Assembly (NCBI GenBank): GCA_001247695.2
Contig: LGRX02033444.1
Location: 1 to 64,000 of the forward strand
Direction: 5' to 3'
Source: Cymbomonas tetramitiformis
Lineage: Eukaryota > Chlorophyta > Pyramimonadophyceae > Pyramimonadales > Pyramimonadaceae
DNA length: 64,000 nucleotides
Part shown: in pieces, positions 52,530 through 62,260 of the stretch
Layout of the letters: the number at the start of each line of letters is the position of its first letter
Position numbering within the stretch: position 1 is the first letter of the stretch
Notes under the pieces: model-generated
Told to the model about the DNA's origin: nothing
The model's database searches: none
Seen by the model: the letters and a program-made list of their open reading frames with translations, nothing else
Made by a program: the position numbers and the translations under genes

Positions 52530-52966
52530 GGTTATAGGCCGCACCGGCTTTCCGGTGATTCTGATGATGGCGCAGCGCCTTGCTGTTGCCATGTTCGGCT
52601 AAGTAGGACGTAGGAGGGGTTGAGCGCCCACTTGGGCGGTGGTGAATTACTCTTACGGTATGGCCTTTTGACTTGGCAGTGATGGCGGCACGCATTGTGC
52701 TCGCCTTCGCTGCGCAGGAGATCAGTTCGTGACGGATTATTTTTATTTTACGGAAGCATCGTCGCAGCGAGAGTTAATCTGTTTCGTGCGCCGCTGGCTC
52801 CGGCGAGGTCGTTCCACACGTAACTGATTTTGGCCGCTCTCATGGTTCCGCTTACGACCTGTGAATTTTGATCTGTCAACTGAGACTTCTACAGACTATC
52901 TGGCCGCTGTAAGCGTTCTTCCACCATCTCCCTGATTAGCTCAACCTTCTCCCCTGTCTCTCCATC

Positions 52967-55141
52967 ATGGTTACCACGACGAATAGAGTGACGCGGTCTC
53001 GCGTCCGTAGATTAGAGACGATCTTTGATGACGTTGGTGCGCAGCACGCTGCAACACCACACACGCCGCAGCTGCCAGCTCCGACCACAGCAGCTGCGAG
53101 GGAAGTTTTCGACAAATGTAAACAGTTGGCTCGGGACAACTTCGACAGGAAGGTTGCCAAAACCGTTGCCACAAAGATTCTTGGGGACAAATCAGAGCGC
53201 TTTGCAGGGACAGAGGCGGACGCTGTGGACATTTTTTCACAATTGATGCATGAGTTGCGCGCACAGTTCGTGCTCCAGTCATCGGCGTTTGCTCCCCTGT
53301 TTGACTTAACTGACATGGCAGTTGAGGCCAGGCATGAAGCAAATGAGCTGTTGCTCTCGGCTCTGACATTTCTGGCTCGCCCTGGCTCACCTGCCCGTGA
53401 CTGGCTTGAGGCCTCTGGGTCCGACGTTCCTGGAGATGGCAAGCGCGCTGCCCTTGAGGTGGTGCGCATGCTCCAGGAACGTTCGGAACCCTTTGACTCT
53501 TTTGAGTTGCTGCTGGCGGTCCGCATCCCCAGCAGCAAAGATCCTGACCGTGGCATCCGCGAGTTCAATGGCCTGTTGAGGGACGTTCAGCGTTCCCACA
53601 ACTTGCCAGAGGACGCGGTGAAGCGGCAGTTTCTGAAGGCTCTCGGCGATTCGTGGCTATACCGTGATTTGGCTAACTCTCTGGCTCGGGCTGACCAGCG
53701 GCAGGGCGTGTCTCTCCTGACTATTCAGGCTCGTGTGCGGGAGCAGTTCCGCCACGGCCTGAAAGTCTCTGACGCCCCTGTCTCTGCTCTGTCATTCGGC
53801 GATGGCGCGTCTGACCTGGCTGCGGCGTTGTCCAGTCTGCAGAAGCAGCTGGAGCGCATGCAACAGGACATTCGTGACCTGAAGCGGCAGAAGCGGGAAG
53901 GGCCTCCGCCTGCGGGCAAGCACCTTACCCGCTCTGCTGCTAAGCATCATCGTGCTGGTGTTAAGCCACTTGGCACCGCTCCTCCTGTCTCATTTGACAA
54001 GAAGAGTGGTGCCTTCGTGCCCCACTGCCAGAATGCGGTGTGTGCACAAAGTGGTTTGAAGCACTGGCATGCTGAATGCCCCAACGGCGGTCTTCACTCT
54101 GCCCACTATTGTAGTGCGGTTGAAGACTACGAGACTGACTGCTTGGCTGTTCGTTTCCAGCGGTTCTATGACGCTGGGGATGAACATGCCTTCGAGTCGC
54201 TCTGCGCGATGGAGGGTCGCCCAGAGGTGTGCGAGCTGTCGGCGCATTCTTTTGTGACGGCTGAGCCCACGTCTCTGCGGCACTTCCAGGATGCGGCGGC
54301 TTCCGCTCGGGATGCGGCGGCTGACGATGACGGCGTGGCTCACTTTCCTCTAGCCACATTCCACTCGGGTGCACGGGGCTCGATTCCGCCACCGCCTGCG
54401 GTTCGGGATCCCTCTGCACTCGTGGCTGGTGGTGTGCCTACGGCTCATGACCCACCAGTGGCTGTCCCTGGCTCTCTCGGCTTGCCTGGTTCTGTGCCAT
54501 CGCTCCAGCTTGGCGACTCTGCACCGGCTCCGCTGTTTGCCGGCATGACGATTGAGACTTCTGACATTGGCTCTGAAGTCTCTGACAACGACCAGGGCTC
54601 TGACAATGACTCTGACGGCGGGCAGCAAGTGGCTTTTGACTCCTTCGGCACTCTTGAGCATGACTCTGACAGGGGGGCATCGCCACTAGCAGCTCCGGTG
54701 TACCGTCCACGGGCACCGCCGGGTTTTCTCCGGTGTGCATTAATGTCCTCGATGCTCTGTTGTTCTCTGCTGGCCAGTGCTACGGCATCTCTGGTTGCCG
54801 TGGGCGGTGGTGACAGGGGCCTGGTTGAGCCCGGAGTCACCGTCCATCGGTCTACTGGAGATCTCTTTGCTTCGGATCCGCCACTTGGCTCTCTGGACAT
54901 CCGTGATTGGCCGCCTGACGATCGGGTTCTTTCGTCTCTTTCTTCAATGTTCAAACCACCATGGGAATCTGCTTGTATGAGTTCTTCAGTCGATTTACTT
55001 TCTGCTGTGGAACCGCCTTGCCCACTTGGGCCTGGTGGTGCTCAATTTCAACAAGACAGTCTGCAATTCACTTCGGGGTTACTCTGTGTCTACATCCCAA
55101 CCGCTGAACTCAGCTCTGCTGACCAGCTTCAAAGTGGCTGA
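52967..55141 (+). CDS. gag: Gag protein with variant zinc knuckle and C-terminal membrane segment
   Basis: The frame is 724 codons from ATG (MVTTTNRVTRSRVRRLE). The N terminus is basic. The capsid-like part holds ARDWLEASGSDVPGDGKRAALE near residue 145, the same block found in all gag copies here. FNGLLRDVQRSHNLPEDAVKRQFLKALGDSW follows, typical of retrotransposon gag. A coiled-coil-like LQKQLERMQQDIRDLKRQ lies near 296. A variant knuckle C-x4-C-x6-H-x4-C is near 355. After an Asp/Ser-rich region with SDNDQGSDNDSDGG there is a hydrophobic segment at about 588-612 (LMSSMLCCSLLASATASLVAV), then a short tail. It probably assembles particles for its own RNA and needs polymerase from elsewhere. 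The membrane segment at the same relative place as in the 21-kb gag is notable. Confidence 0.85.
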   Translation: MVTTTNRVTRSRVRRLETIFDDVGAQHAATPHTPQLPAPTTAAAREVFDKCKQLARDNFDRKVAKTVATKILGDKSERFAGTEADAVDIFSQLMHELRAQFVLQSSAFAPLFDLTDMAVEARHEANELLLSALTFLARPGSPARDWLEASGSDVPGDGKRAALEVVRMLQERSEPFDSFELLLAVRIPSSKDPDRGIREFNGLLRDVQRSHNLPEDAVKRQFLKALGDSWLYRDLANSLARADQRQGVSLLTIQARVREQFRHGLKVSDAPVSALSFGDGASDLAAALSSLQKQLERMQQDIRDLKRQKREGPPPAGKHLTRSAAKHHRAGVKPLGTAPPVSFDKKSGAFVPHCQNAVCAQSGLKHWHAECPNGGLHSAHYCSAVEDYETDCLAVRFQRFYDAGDEHAFESLCAMEGRPEVCELSAHSFVTAEPTSLRHFQDAAASARDAAADDDGVAHFPLATFHSGARGSIPPPPAVRDPSALVAGGVPTAHDPPVAVPGSLGLPGSVPSLQLGDSAPAPLFAGMTIETSDIGSEVSDNDQGSDNDSDGGQQVAFDSFGTLEHDSDRGASPLAAPVYRPRAPPGFLRCALMSSMLCCSLLASATASLVAVGGGDRGLVEPGVTVHRSTGDLFASDPPLGSLDIRDWPPDDRVLSSLSSMFKPPWESACMSSSVDLLSAVEPPCPLGPGGAQFQQDSLQFTSGLLCVYIPTAELSSADQLQSG

Positions 55142-55326
55142 GTTTCTAGTCGATCATCCTGGCAGCTTGATTAGCTTTAGCCCAGTAGTGGGATGACCGG
55201 GTCAAGACCCCGGCACCCAGCTAGAAGTGATCGGTTTCCACCGAGTTGCACGTAGGTGTTTGTTTGTTATCGCGTGGCTGTATACCCTGTACCTGCCTTG
55301 CTAGGTAGTCACACCCACGGGTGGTG

Positions 55327-55569
55327 TGCTGGACTTCGGGTTTAGGCTTAGTTATTATGGGCTCTGACTAGCCCCTAGCCTGACCCTGCTTCCGTCTCGT
55401 GTCCGTGACATCCTAGCACTGTACTGTACAGTAGTACAGTACAGTAGTACAGTCATCGTTTCACTGTCTGGGTTTCCGAGAGCATAAAGCTTCGGCCAGA
55501 CACAAGTTAGTGGATGATCAGTTTGTCTCCTAGCAAGCTTAGCCGGACAGCGTATCTGTCTTCCTCGCA
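55327..55569 (+). repeat. Right LTR of the 52-kb gag element
   Basis: 243 bp, no visible difference from the left copy. Confidence 0.95.
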
Positions 55570-55672
55570 CCCCTTTTCACCTCACTCCGTAACTGCAAAT
55601 CCGTCGCTCGCCACCTTACAATTTGCGCCTCGCTTTCACCCCAACACCCCTCCTGTAGGAATTTTATTCTGA

Positions 55673-57107
55673 ATGTCTACATCTTCCGTTCACACTCCGG
55701 CCGTGGGCGCTAGGATGCGCCTCGATTCGATTTTCGCTAGGAACGTGGGTGCTCGCTATAGGAGCACTCCACAGTCACTGCATGCCACCCTTGCTGCTAC
55801 TGACAAGACACGTGGCAATGCCGTCTTGCAATCATCTTGGGACGTTGATGTTGTGAAACGTGTTGCCAAGGACACGCTAGGTACCAAAGCGTCTTCATTT
55901 CCCGGAAGTGAACCACATCGTCAACTTCTTTGGGATTCTTTGGTTACCGCATTGGAGTCCTCGTTTGTCAACAAGGACACCGCCAACGAGGACATCTTTG
56001 ACCTCGTGGACGTCACCAAGGAGGTTCACCCGATCTTCAACGACATTTTACTTCGTGCGTTGGTTTCCTTGACGACACCCCACTCTCCAGCTCGAAGGTG
56101 GGTCGACGCTTCGGCGAGAATTTATCCGCGCGACGGTAAGCGCGCGCTACTGGAGGTCACCAAGCGGCTGCTGCCGCCTGGGCATCGGCCGCTCCGCTAT
56201 CATGAGGAGCTTTTAAGCATCTCTTTTGGGTCCTCTGACGACCCAGAGCCTTTAGTGGCCCAATTTGATGAGTGTCGTAAGGCTATAGCGGCTAGTGGAG
56301 CCGGCTCTTTGGACGACGAGGCCGCCTCCCAAGAGGCAGCTTCTGGCGGCACTGGATGCCGAGTTCTACAAAGAGGTAATCACCCCACTTCGCCTGGACA
56401 CGGCGTTGGCGAAAGTGGGCATCGAGGAGATATACACGCACATTCTCGAGGTTTGGTGGTGTGCAAACCCTAATGGCCCTCCCAACCGCCCCAAAGCAAC
56501 CGCGCCTGCCCCGACGCACACGCCTCTCGGATTGGCTTACGCAGGTGGGAAGCCGCGTGACATCTCGGACTTCCTCGAGGAATTTGCTCGCATCGTTGGT
56601 GAGGCTTCTACCCTGCTTGCCTCCCTTCGTCATGACGAGCGCGAACATGCGCGAGACACACCGCCGCCGCGGGATGATTTTCCCCGTCGGCATGGGGGAG
56701 GTGGTGTCAAATTTCCACCGTCGAAATGGCGCGACGAGCGGAACCGTCGGTCCGACGGTAAGTTTCATGGCCGTGACCGTCGAGGTGGGCTGAAGCATCG
56801 CTTCGCGGCCTACCCACTCACGAAGGGCGGGAATTGGTCCCAAACGCATGCCAGACCGGCGGCACGGTGTATTTCCTTCCACTCTGCTTCTTCGGCCTTC
56901 GTTCAGGAGTGCCCCCTGTGCCCTGGACACTTTCATGACACAGCGCGTTGCCCGGAGGTGTGTGGTTCGTGTGATGTGGGGCTTCGTCATGCCGCCATGG
57001 ACTTGGACGAGGTGGTTTCGGCTCTCCAGACGGCTTTCGACGACGAGGACGACCAGGGGTTTGCTCACCTCGCTGTGCCACCAGCACGACCAGCCACTGG
57101 TGCGTGA
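55673..57107 (+). pseudogene. gag: Gag of the older element, frameshifted
   Basis: The first frame from ATG at 55673 (MSTSSVHTPAVGARMRLDS) carries ARRWVDASARIYPRDGKRALLEV, the shared gag block. Near 56300 the homology passes to another frame (LLAALDAEFYKEVITPLRLDT), which runs to 57107 and has a standard zinc knuckle with C-x2-C-x4-H-x4-C spacing (CPLCPGHFHDTARC) near 56915. A one-base indel in the GGACGACGAGGCCG area explains the shift. The stop comes soon after the knuckle, and no membrane segment follows, unlike the younger copies. Confidence 0.8.
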
Positions 57108-57110
57108 CGA

Positions 57111-57451
57111 CCCAGAGCCCTTCACCTACCCGGAACACGCTATTCGATGCAATTGACATTAGGGTAGATAATTGACATTAGCTGTTTTTGGCGATATTTA
57201 GAAAATATATGTGCTAAAAATGTTAATGTTGAAAATATTTTTGCTCGCAGGCCTCCGCAACGGTAAAATTACAAGACACGTATACGAAAATGTTTCCAAG
57301 ACACGGTGAAGCATGCAATTTTTTTTCTGTGCTGTAAATGGTAGCGAGCATGGCATACGAAAGAAATGAGCAATTGCCATATCAGATTTCTCTAATAATC
57401 GTATTTACATTATGTACATCTATTTCGTGCGTCTAAGTCAGCTGATTCTAT
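57111..57451. other. Border between the old gag element and the DUF7869-type gene
   Basis: AT-rich, ATTGACATTAG is repeated at 57150 and 57170. No gene. The 3' flank of the minus-strand gene ending at 57452 lies here. Confidence 0.4.
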
Positions 57452-57834
57452 TCACATTTCAACATCGCTACCGTCGTCTAGATCTTTACACCTCTGGTTA
57501 GGTCTGGACCGGTCTGGACAGGTCGGCACTTCCTCATTTCCCTCGTTTTCGCTATTGTCTTCATCGCCTACTGTTTCTTCCATTTGCCCGTTATCAATTC
57601 GTATTTTCTTGGCTCTTTGCGCAAGCAGTGCGACTATAAGTTGCCCATACTGCTCATCTGGGATACAACCTTTTGCTTCGTTAGCTGCGATGTTCCACGC
57701 TAGCAATATCTCTGCACTTTTGAAGGGCTCAGTTGACGGCGTATCGGATGCGTTCTCCCAGAAGGCTCCCGCTTTCGCTGCCAACACCTTTCCGAGTCTT
57801 CGCTCCTTAGTGTCCGTGTATGTCTTCACTTTCA

Positions 57835-58926
57835 TGACTACTACCCAAATTCATGGTCCTACCATAAGGACCAATGGGCAATTGCGGTTTCGATCACTAA
57901 ATCGACTATTTGAGGCACAGGCAACATTAATTTGCACATGATATTTATGAGTTAAATGAATTTTATTTCTTATAGCGGCGGCCCCCATGAGACTTTAGGT
58001 GTGTGGTTGAACGACACGCTTTAGGGGTGTAATTTCACCAAAAGCTTGAAGAAAATGGTGGTCCTACCACAAGGACCACCGTTATTTTGAGTATTAGGAG
58101 TCACATGGGGGGCTCACGGTGATGCTCATGGTTATACATCTTGAGTTTATGACCAAATAAGATAACTGAATCGGCTACTTCGCACCCTCGTCATCATTTC
58201 CGCTCTATTTCAGCATGGCGCATGTTCAACACAATGCAAATTCCGAATTTAGTGAATTTAGTGAGTTTCAGACTTTAGAAATTGGCATTCATCCATTCTA
58301 AAATGTACACGCCAGTCGAAAAATAAGATATTTAGATGATGGTAGACTTTCAGAAATTCGCAATACATATATACTTGAAGATTTAATGTGTTGCACACAC
58401 CAACCTTGCGATATATGCCATCTAGCAAGCAATTATGATGGCTGGCTGGTCAGCTCGCGTGACCACCGTTTTATGGGGGAAACCAACGAGCCAATATATT
58501 AGAGGGGAAGCCAACGAGCCAACGAGTCAATATATGCATTCCAACCGGGCCTACCGCCCAAATGTGATTGGGACATATGTATAGGTTCAATTTGATGGTA
58601 TCCGCGCAGGTGTAGTGTTGATATATGATTGGTAAAAAATTATTGAAGATGAGTCACTAATTTGCCACATTTTGAATGTTCCAAAAAATCCGTTTTGAAA
58701 ATTTTGAGTGTAGAGGTTTGAAATGCGTTCGTCATGGATATATGGGATGGATATAGGCCAAACCAGCGTTCAAATAAATTAATATAGGACCTATATATAC
58801 CACCTTTCATTGGTTAGACACCACAAATCACGGGAGATGGCCAATTAAATTATCGGAACAATGGTCCTCGTGGTAGGACCAAATCGTCGATTTGGTCCTA
58901 CCACAAGGACTGCGGGGCAGTAGCCA
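57835..58926. mobile_element. MITE of 1092 bp with TTCA target duplication
   Basis: TTCA at 57831-57834 and 58927-58930. Ends TGACTACTACCC and GGGCAGTAGCCA are inverted and match the ends of MITE A. The motif GGTCCTACCACAAGGACC or variants occurs four times, twice near each end (57854, 58052, 58861, 58893). It is the same family as MITE A and C, with a TTCA instead of a TTAA target. Confidence 0.9.
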
Positions 58927-60929
58927 TTCAGGTACTTGTACTTCAACTCCTTCGCGTAGACAATCCGTGCATGCACTCGAACAAGCATCAGGGGGTCCGA
59001 CCATTCTTTGCCGTTGAGCTTGACACGGAATTGGCATACATCGTTGGCCTTCACGCCCGTGATTTCTCCGAAGCAAACGGCGTAGCTGTTTACGGTCATC
59101 TGATCGAACGAAACCTCCCATACCGGGTTGGCCACGTACGCTTCGGCTTTTCTAGCAGCCCGATTCACCGCCTTACGTTTGCCCGTGTACACGGCAATCG
59201 GTGCACGTTCTACGCGTTCTTGAATTCGGGCTGGAATTTTTGCTGCTGCTGGCATCTGAGCTTCGGCGAGTCTGAGAGGAGCTTCCAGGGCATGCACCAA
59301 AGGGGCATTCAAACGTGCGTGCAATTTGCTCGGCAAAACGAACGGGGCATTGGGCTCCTCGAAAATGCCCTCCTCGGTCAGCTTTCGTTGCTTCCTCAAC
59401 AGCTCCGCCCACCACGCCTCGTGGGTAGGTGTAAACGTCGTACTCAAAATGGTCCGTAACCCTTGCACCATATCCTCGAGCTTCGCAAGCCCTTCTTTGG
59501 AGAAGGCTTTCGGTTTGACAAAAATCAGGCAGGTTCTCAGGCATAGAATTCAACACCTTGAGGCCCTTCTCCGGTAGCCACTTCTTGTCGGTGGAATACA
59601 TCTTGTATTGCACGACCACTTCGCCGTCCTCGTTCATGTACGCTTTGAAGGTCTGCTGTGTGGAGATGCCACAGACGTTCTCGTAGCGACCACCGAACCA
59701 GGTCTTCAAATCGTGCACTTTCGCCACCGCGGTCGTGAAGATGCCATCCGAGAAACACTCCTTTGCGATTTCCATCATTTCGTCAAGGGTCATCGCAAGC
59801 TTGCGTTTTAAGCGCACAGAAAAACGCGAGAATATCTGGTCGATGTTCTCGTGGGTGTGGCCGACGATTAGGAAGTTCACCTTCACCTTCTTGAACGCGC
59901 CGGGCATAACCAACCAAGAGATATACGCCAAAAGCATAACGCTCTTGTTGGTGCCCACGTTGCCGAGCTGGACGTATAACACTTCCGGCATCGGGTACGG
60001 TTCTTCGCCATCCCCTTTACGACGGTGCTCTTGAATTCGAGTGACGTCACGATGCAGCACGTTCAGCAGGAAGTTGGCGTCGTCACCGTAATTCGCGTAG
60101 TTGAAGTCCATAAACCGGCCAGCGTTTTCGATGATGCTACCCATATTGTGCACGTCCAAGAAGTCCTTTCGGTCCAGATATGGTGGCATGCGCCTGAAAT
60201 GCGGCAGGCGCGTCGTCCATTGGGTCATCCCGTCAATGATGACAGAGGAATATTTCCACCACGTCTTGTTTTCCTTGATGCTCTTAGTCATGTTGGATTT
60301 TCGGCCGTGTTTGTAGAACTCCTCACGCTCGGCACGCGCTTGGTTAAGGTGCACCTCTCGCATTTTGTCGTATGGACCTGAAAAAAAAACGTTTTAATAT
60401 ACAAACTTCTAAAACAACGTAAAACAAATGCAAATACTATATTTTTCAGAATTTAGCTTACCGTGCTGGGATTTAGGTGTGCCCTCCTTCAAGAGTTTGA
60501 TCGAAGCACATACACTGCACTGCGAAAAACGCTTGCACTTCGGAACTTTGAGCCAAGATTTGAACTCATCTTTCCAGATTTCGTAGAAGTACGGCAAGGA
60601 GACTTCCTTGGATTTGCGGTCGTGAATAGATAACGAATCGAGATAGTCATCCCAAATCTCTTCTCTTGTCTTCCCCGACGGGAGATGCGTCTCAGGTTTA
60701 TCAGCCTGATGTTCGCCCTGTTCAGCCGCATATTTATTCACGAAGGCAACGGCATTTGATTTTTTGTTGGACAAACGCCGATTTGCCTCGCTGCCAGTCA
60801 GCCCGTGAATGAAATTTGTTCTTCCAGAGAGAACACGCTCGCGTACGTCGCAGAAATAGCCTTGGCTTATTTTGTAAACCTTCTGGTAGAAGGCCGAGCA
60901 CACCTGTAAATATACAAGCAAAGAGAATT

Positions 60930-62260
60930 TCTTTAAAAAATTACACTTTTGAGGAATTCTATAAAAAAAAAAGGAAAACTGCCCATTGGCTTAATGAGCA
61001 GTTTAGGCAAGCTTTCAGAAAATATGCACAAACATATCTACTTTTGGGAAATTCTATAAAAAAGAAGAAAAACTGCTCATTGAATTAATGAGCAGTTTAT
61101 GCAAACTTTCAGAAAATATGCACAAACATATCTACTTTTGCGAAATTCTATAAAAAAGAAGAAAAACTGCTCATTAAATTAATGAGCAGTTTATGCAAAC
61201 TTTCAGGAATATGCACAAACATATATGCTTTTCGTGGAAATTCTATAAAAAAAAAGTAAGAAAACTGCTCATTAGCTTAATGAGCAGTTTAGGCAAACTT
61301 TCAGGAATATGCACAAACATTTATACTTTTGGGTAATCCTATAAAAAAGGAGGAATACTGCTCATTAGCTTAATGAGCAGTTTAGGCAAACTTTCAGGAA
61401 TATGCACACACATTTATACTTTTGGGGAATTCTATTAAAAAAGAAGGAATACTGCTCATTAGCTTAATGAGCAATTTAGGCAAACTTTCAGGAATATGCA
61501 TACACATTTATACTTTTCGGGAATCCTATAAAAAAGGAGGAATACTGCTCATTAGCTTAATGAGCAGTTTAGGCAAACTTTCAGGAATATGCACACACAT
61601 TTATACTTTTGAAGGGAATTAGCTATTAGGCAAAAGGAATATGAAGGGAAATAAAAAAGAAGGAATACTGCTCATTAGCTTAATGAGCAGTTTAGGCAAA
61701 CTTTCAGGAATATGCACACACATTTATACTTTTGGGGAATCCTATAAAAAAGAAGGAATACTGCTCATTAGCTTAATGAGCAGTTTAGGCAAACTTTCAG
61801 GAATATGCACACACATTTATACTTTTGGAAATTCTATTAAAAAAGAAGGAAAACTGCTCATTAAATTAATGAGCAGTTTATGCAAACTTTCAGGAATATG
61901 CACACACATTTATACTTTTCGGGAATTCTATAAAAAAAGAAGGAATACTGCTCATTACGCTTAATGAGCAGTTTAGGCAAACTTTCAGGAATATGCAAAC
62001 ACATCTATACTTTTGGGGAATTCTATAAAAAGAAGGAATACTGCTCATTAGCTTGATGAGCAGTTTAGGCAAACTTTTAGGAATATGCACACACATTTAT
62101 ACTTTTCGGGAATTCTACAAAAAAAGAAGGAATACTGCTCATTAGCTTAATGAGCAGTTATGCAAACTTTCAGGAATATGCACACAAATTTATACTTTTG
62201 GGGAATTCTATAAATAAAATAAAGGAATACTGCTCATTAGCTTAATGAGCAGTTTAGGCA
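60930..62260. repeat. Intronic minisatellite, about 14 copies of a 93-bp unit
   Basis: Each unit holds AATATGCACACACATTTATA, CTTTTGGGGAATTCTATAAA, an A/G-rich run and the palindrome CTGCTCATTA-GC-TTAATGAGCAG, then TTTAGGCAAACTTTCAGG. The palindrome in the early copies changes symmetrically (ATTGAATTAATGAG, ATTAAATTAATGAG). The array fills nearly the entire first intron of the DUF7869-type gene and stops at the splice donor. Confidence 0.95.

Larger units (their letters stand above)
52287..55569 (+). mobile_element. Complete gag-only LTR retroelement, 3283 bp, nested in the leader of an older element
   Basis: LTRs of 243 bp at 52287-52529 and 55327-55569 appear identical. CCCCT is duplicated at 52282-52286 and 55570-55574. 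GGTTATAGGCCGCACC follows the left LTR. A CACACCC-AC-GGGTGGTG hairpin ends at the right LTR. One gag frame, no pol. Identical LTRs point to very recent movement. The LTR contains ACTGTACTGTACAGTAGTAC, a strong local palindrome. Confidence 0.95.
51540..57110 (+). mobile_element. Old gag LTR element carrying two later insertions, 3' end lost
   Basis: The proposed 5' LTR is 51540-52010 (TGTGATAAA..TATCTCACA), followed directly by GGTTATGGGGTATC. The leader continues to 52286, is interrupted by the complete element 52287-55569, and resumes at 55575, reaching gag at 55673. Gag ends near 57107 and no 3' LTR is found. A 256-bp MITE lies inside the LTR. The LTR start is inferred from the TGTGA/TCACA ends only. 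Confidence 0.65.

Noticed and set aside
60930..62260. A CRISPR-like array (regular repeats of about 93 bp with a palindromic core)
   Set aside because: The whole unit is repeated with no unique spacers, it lies in an intron of a eukaryotic gene, and no cas genes exist. It is a minisatellite.
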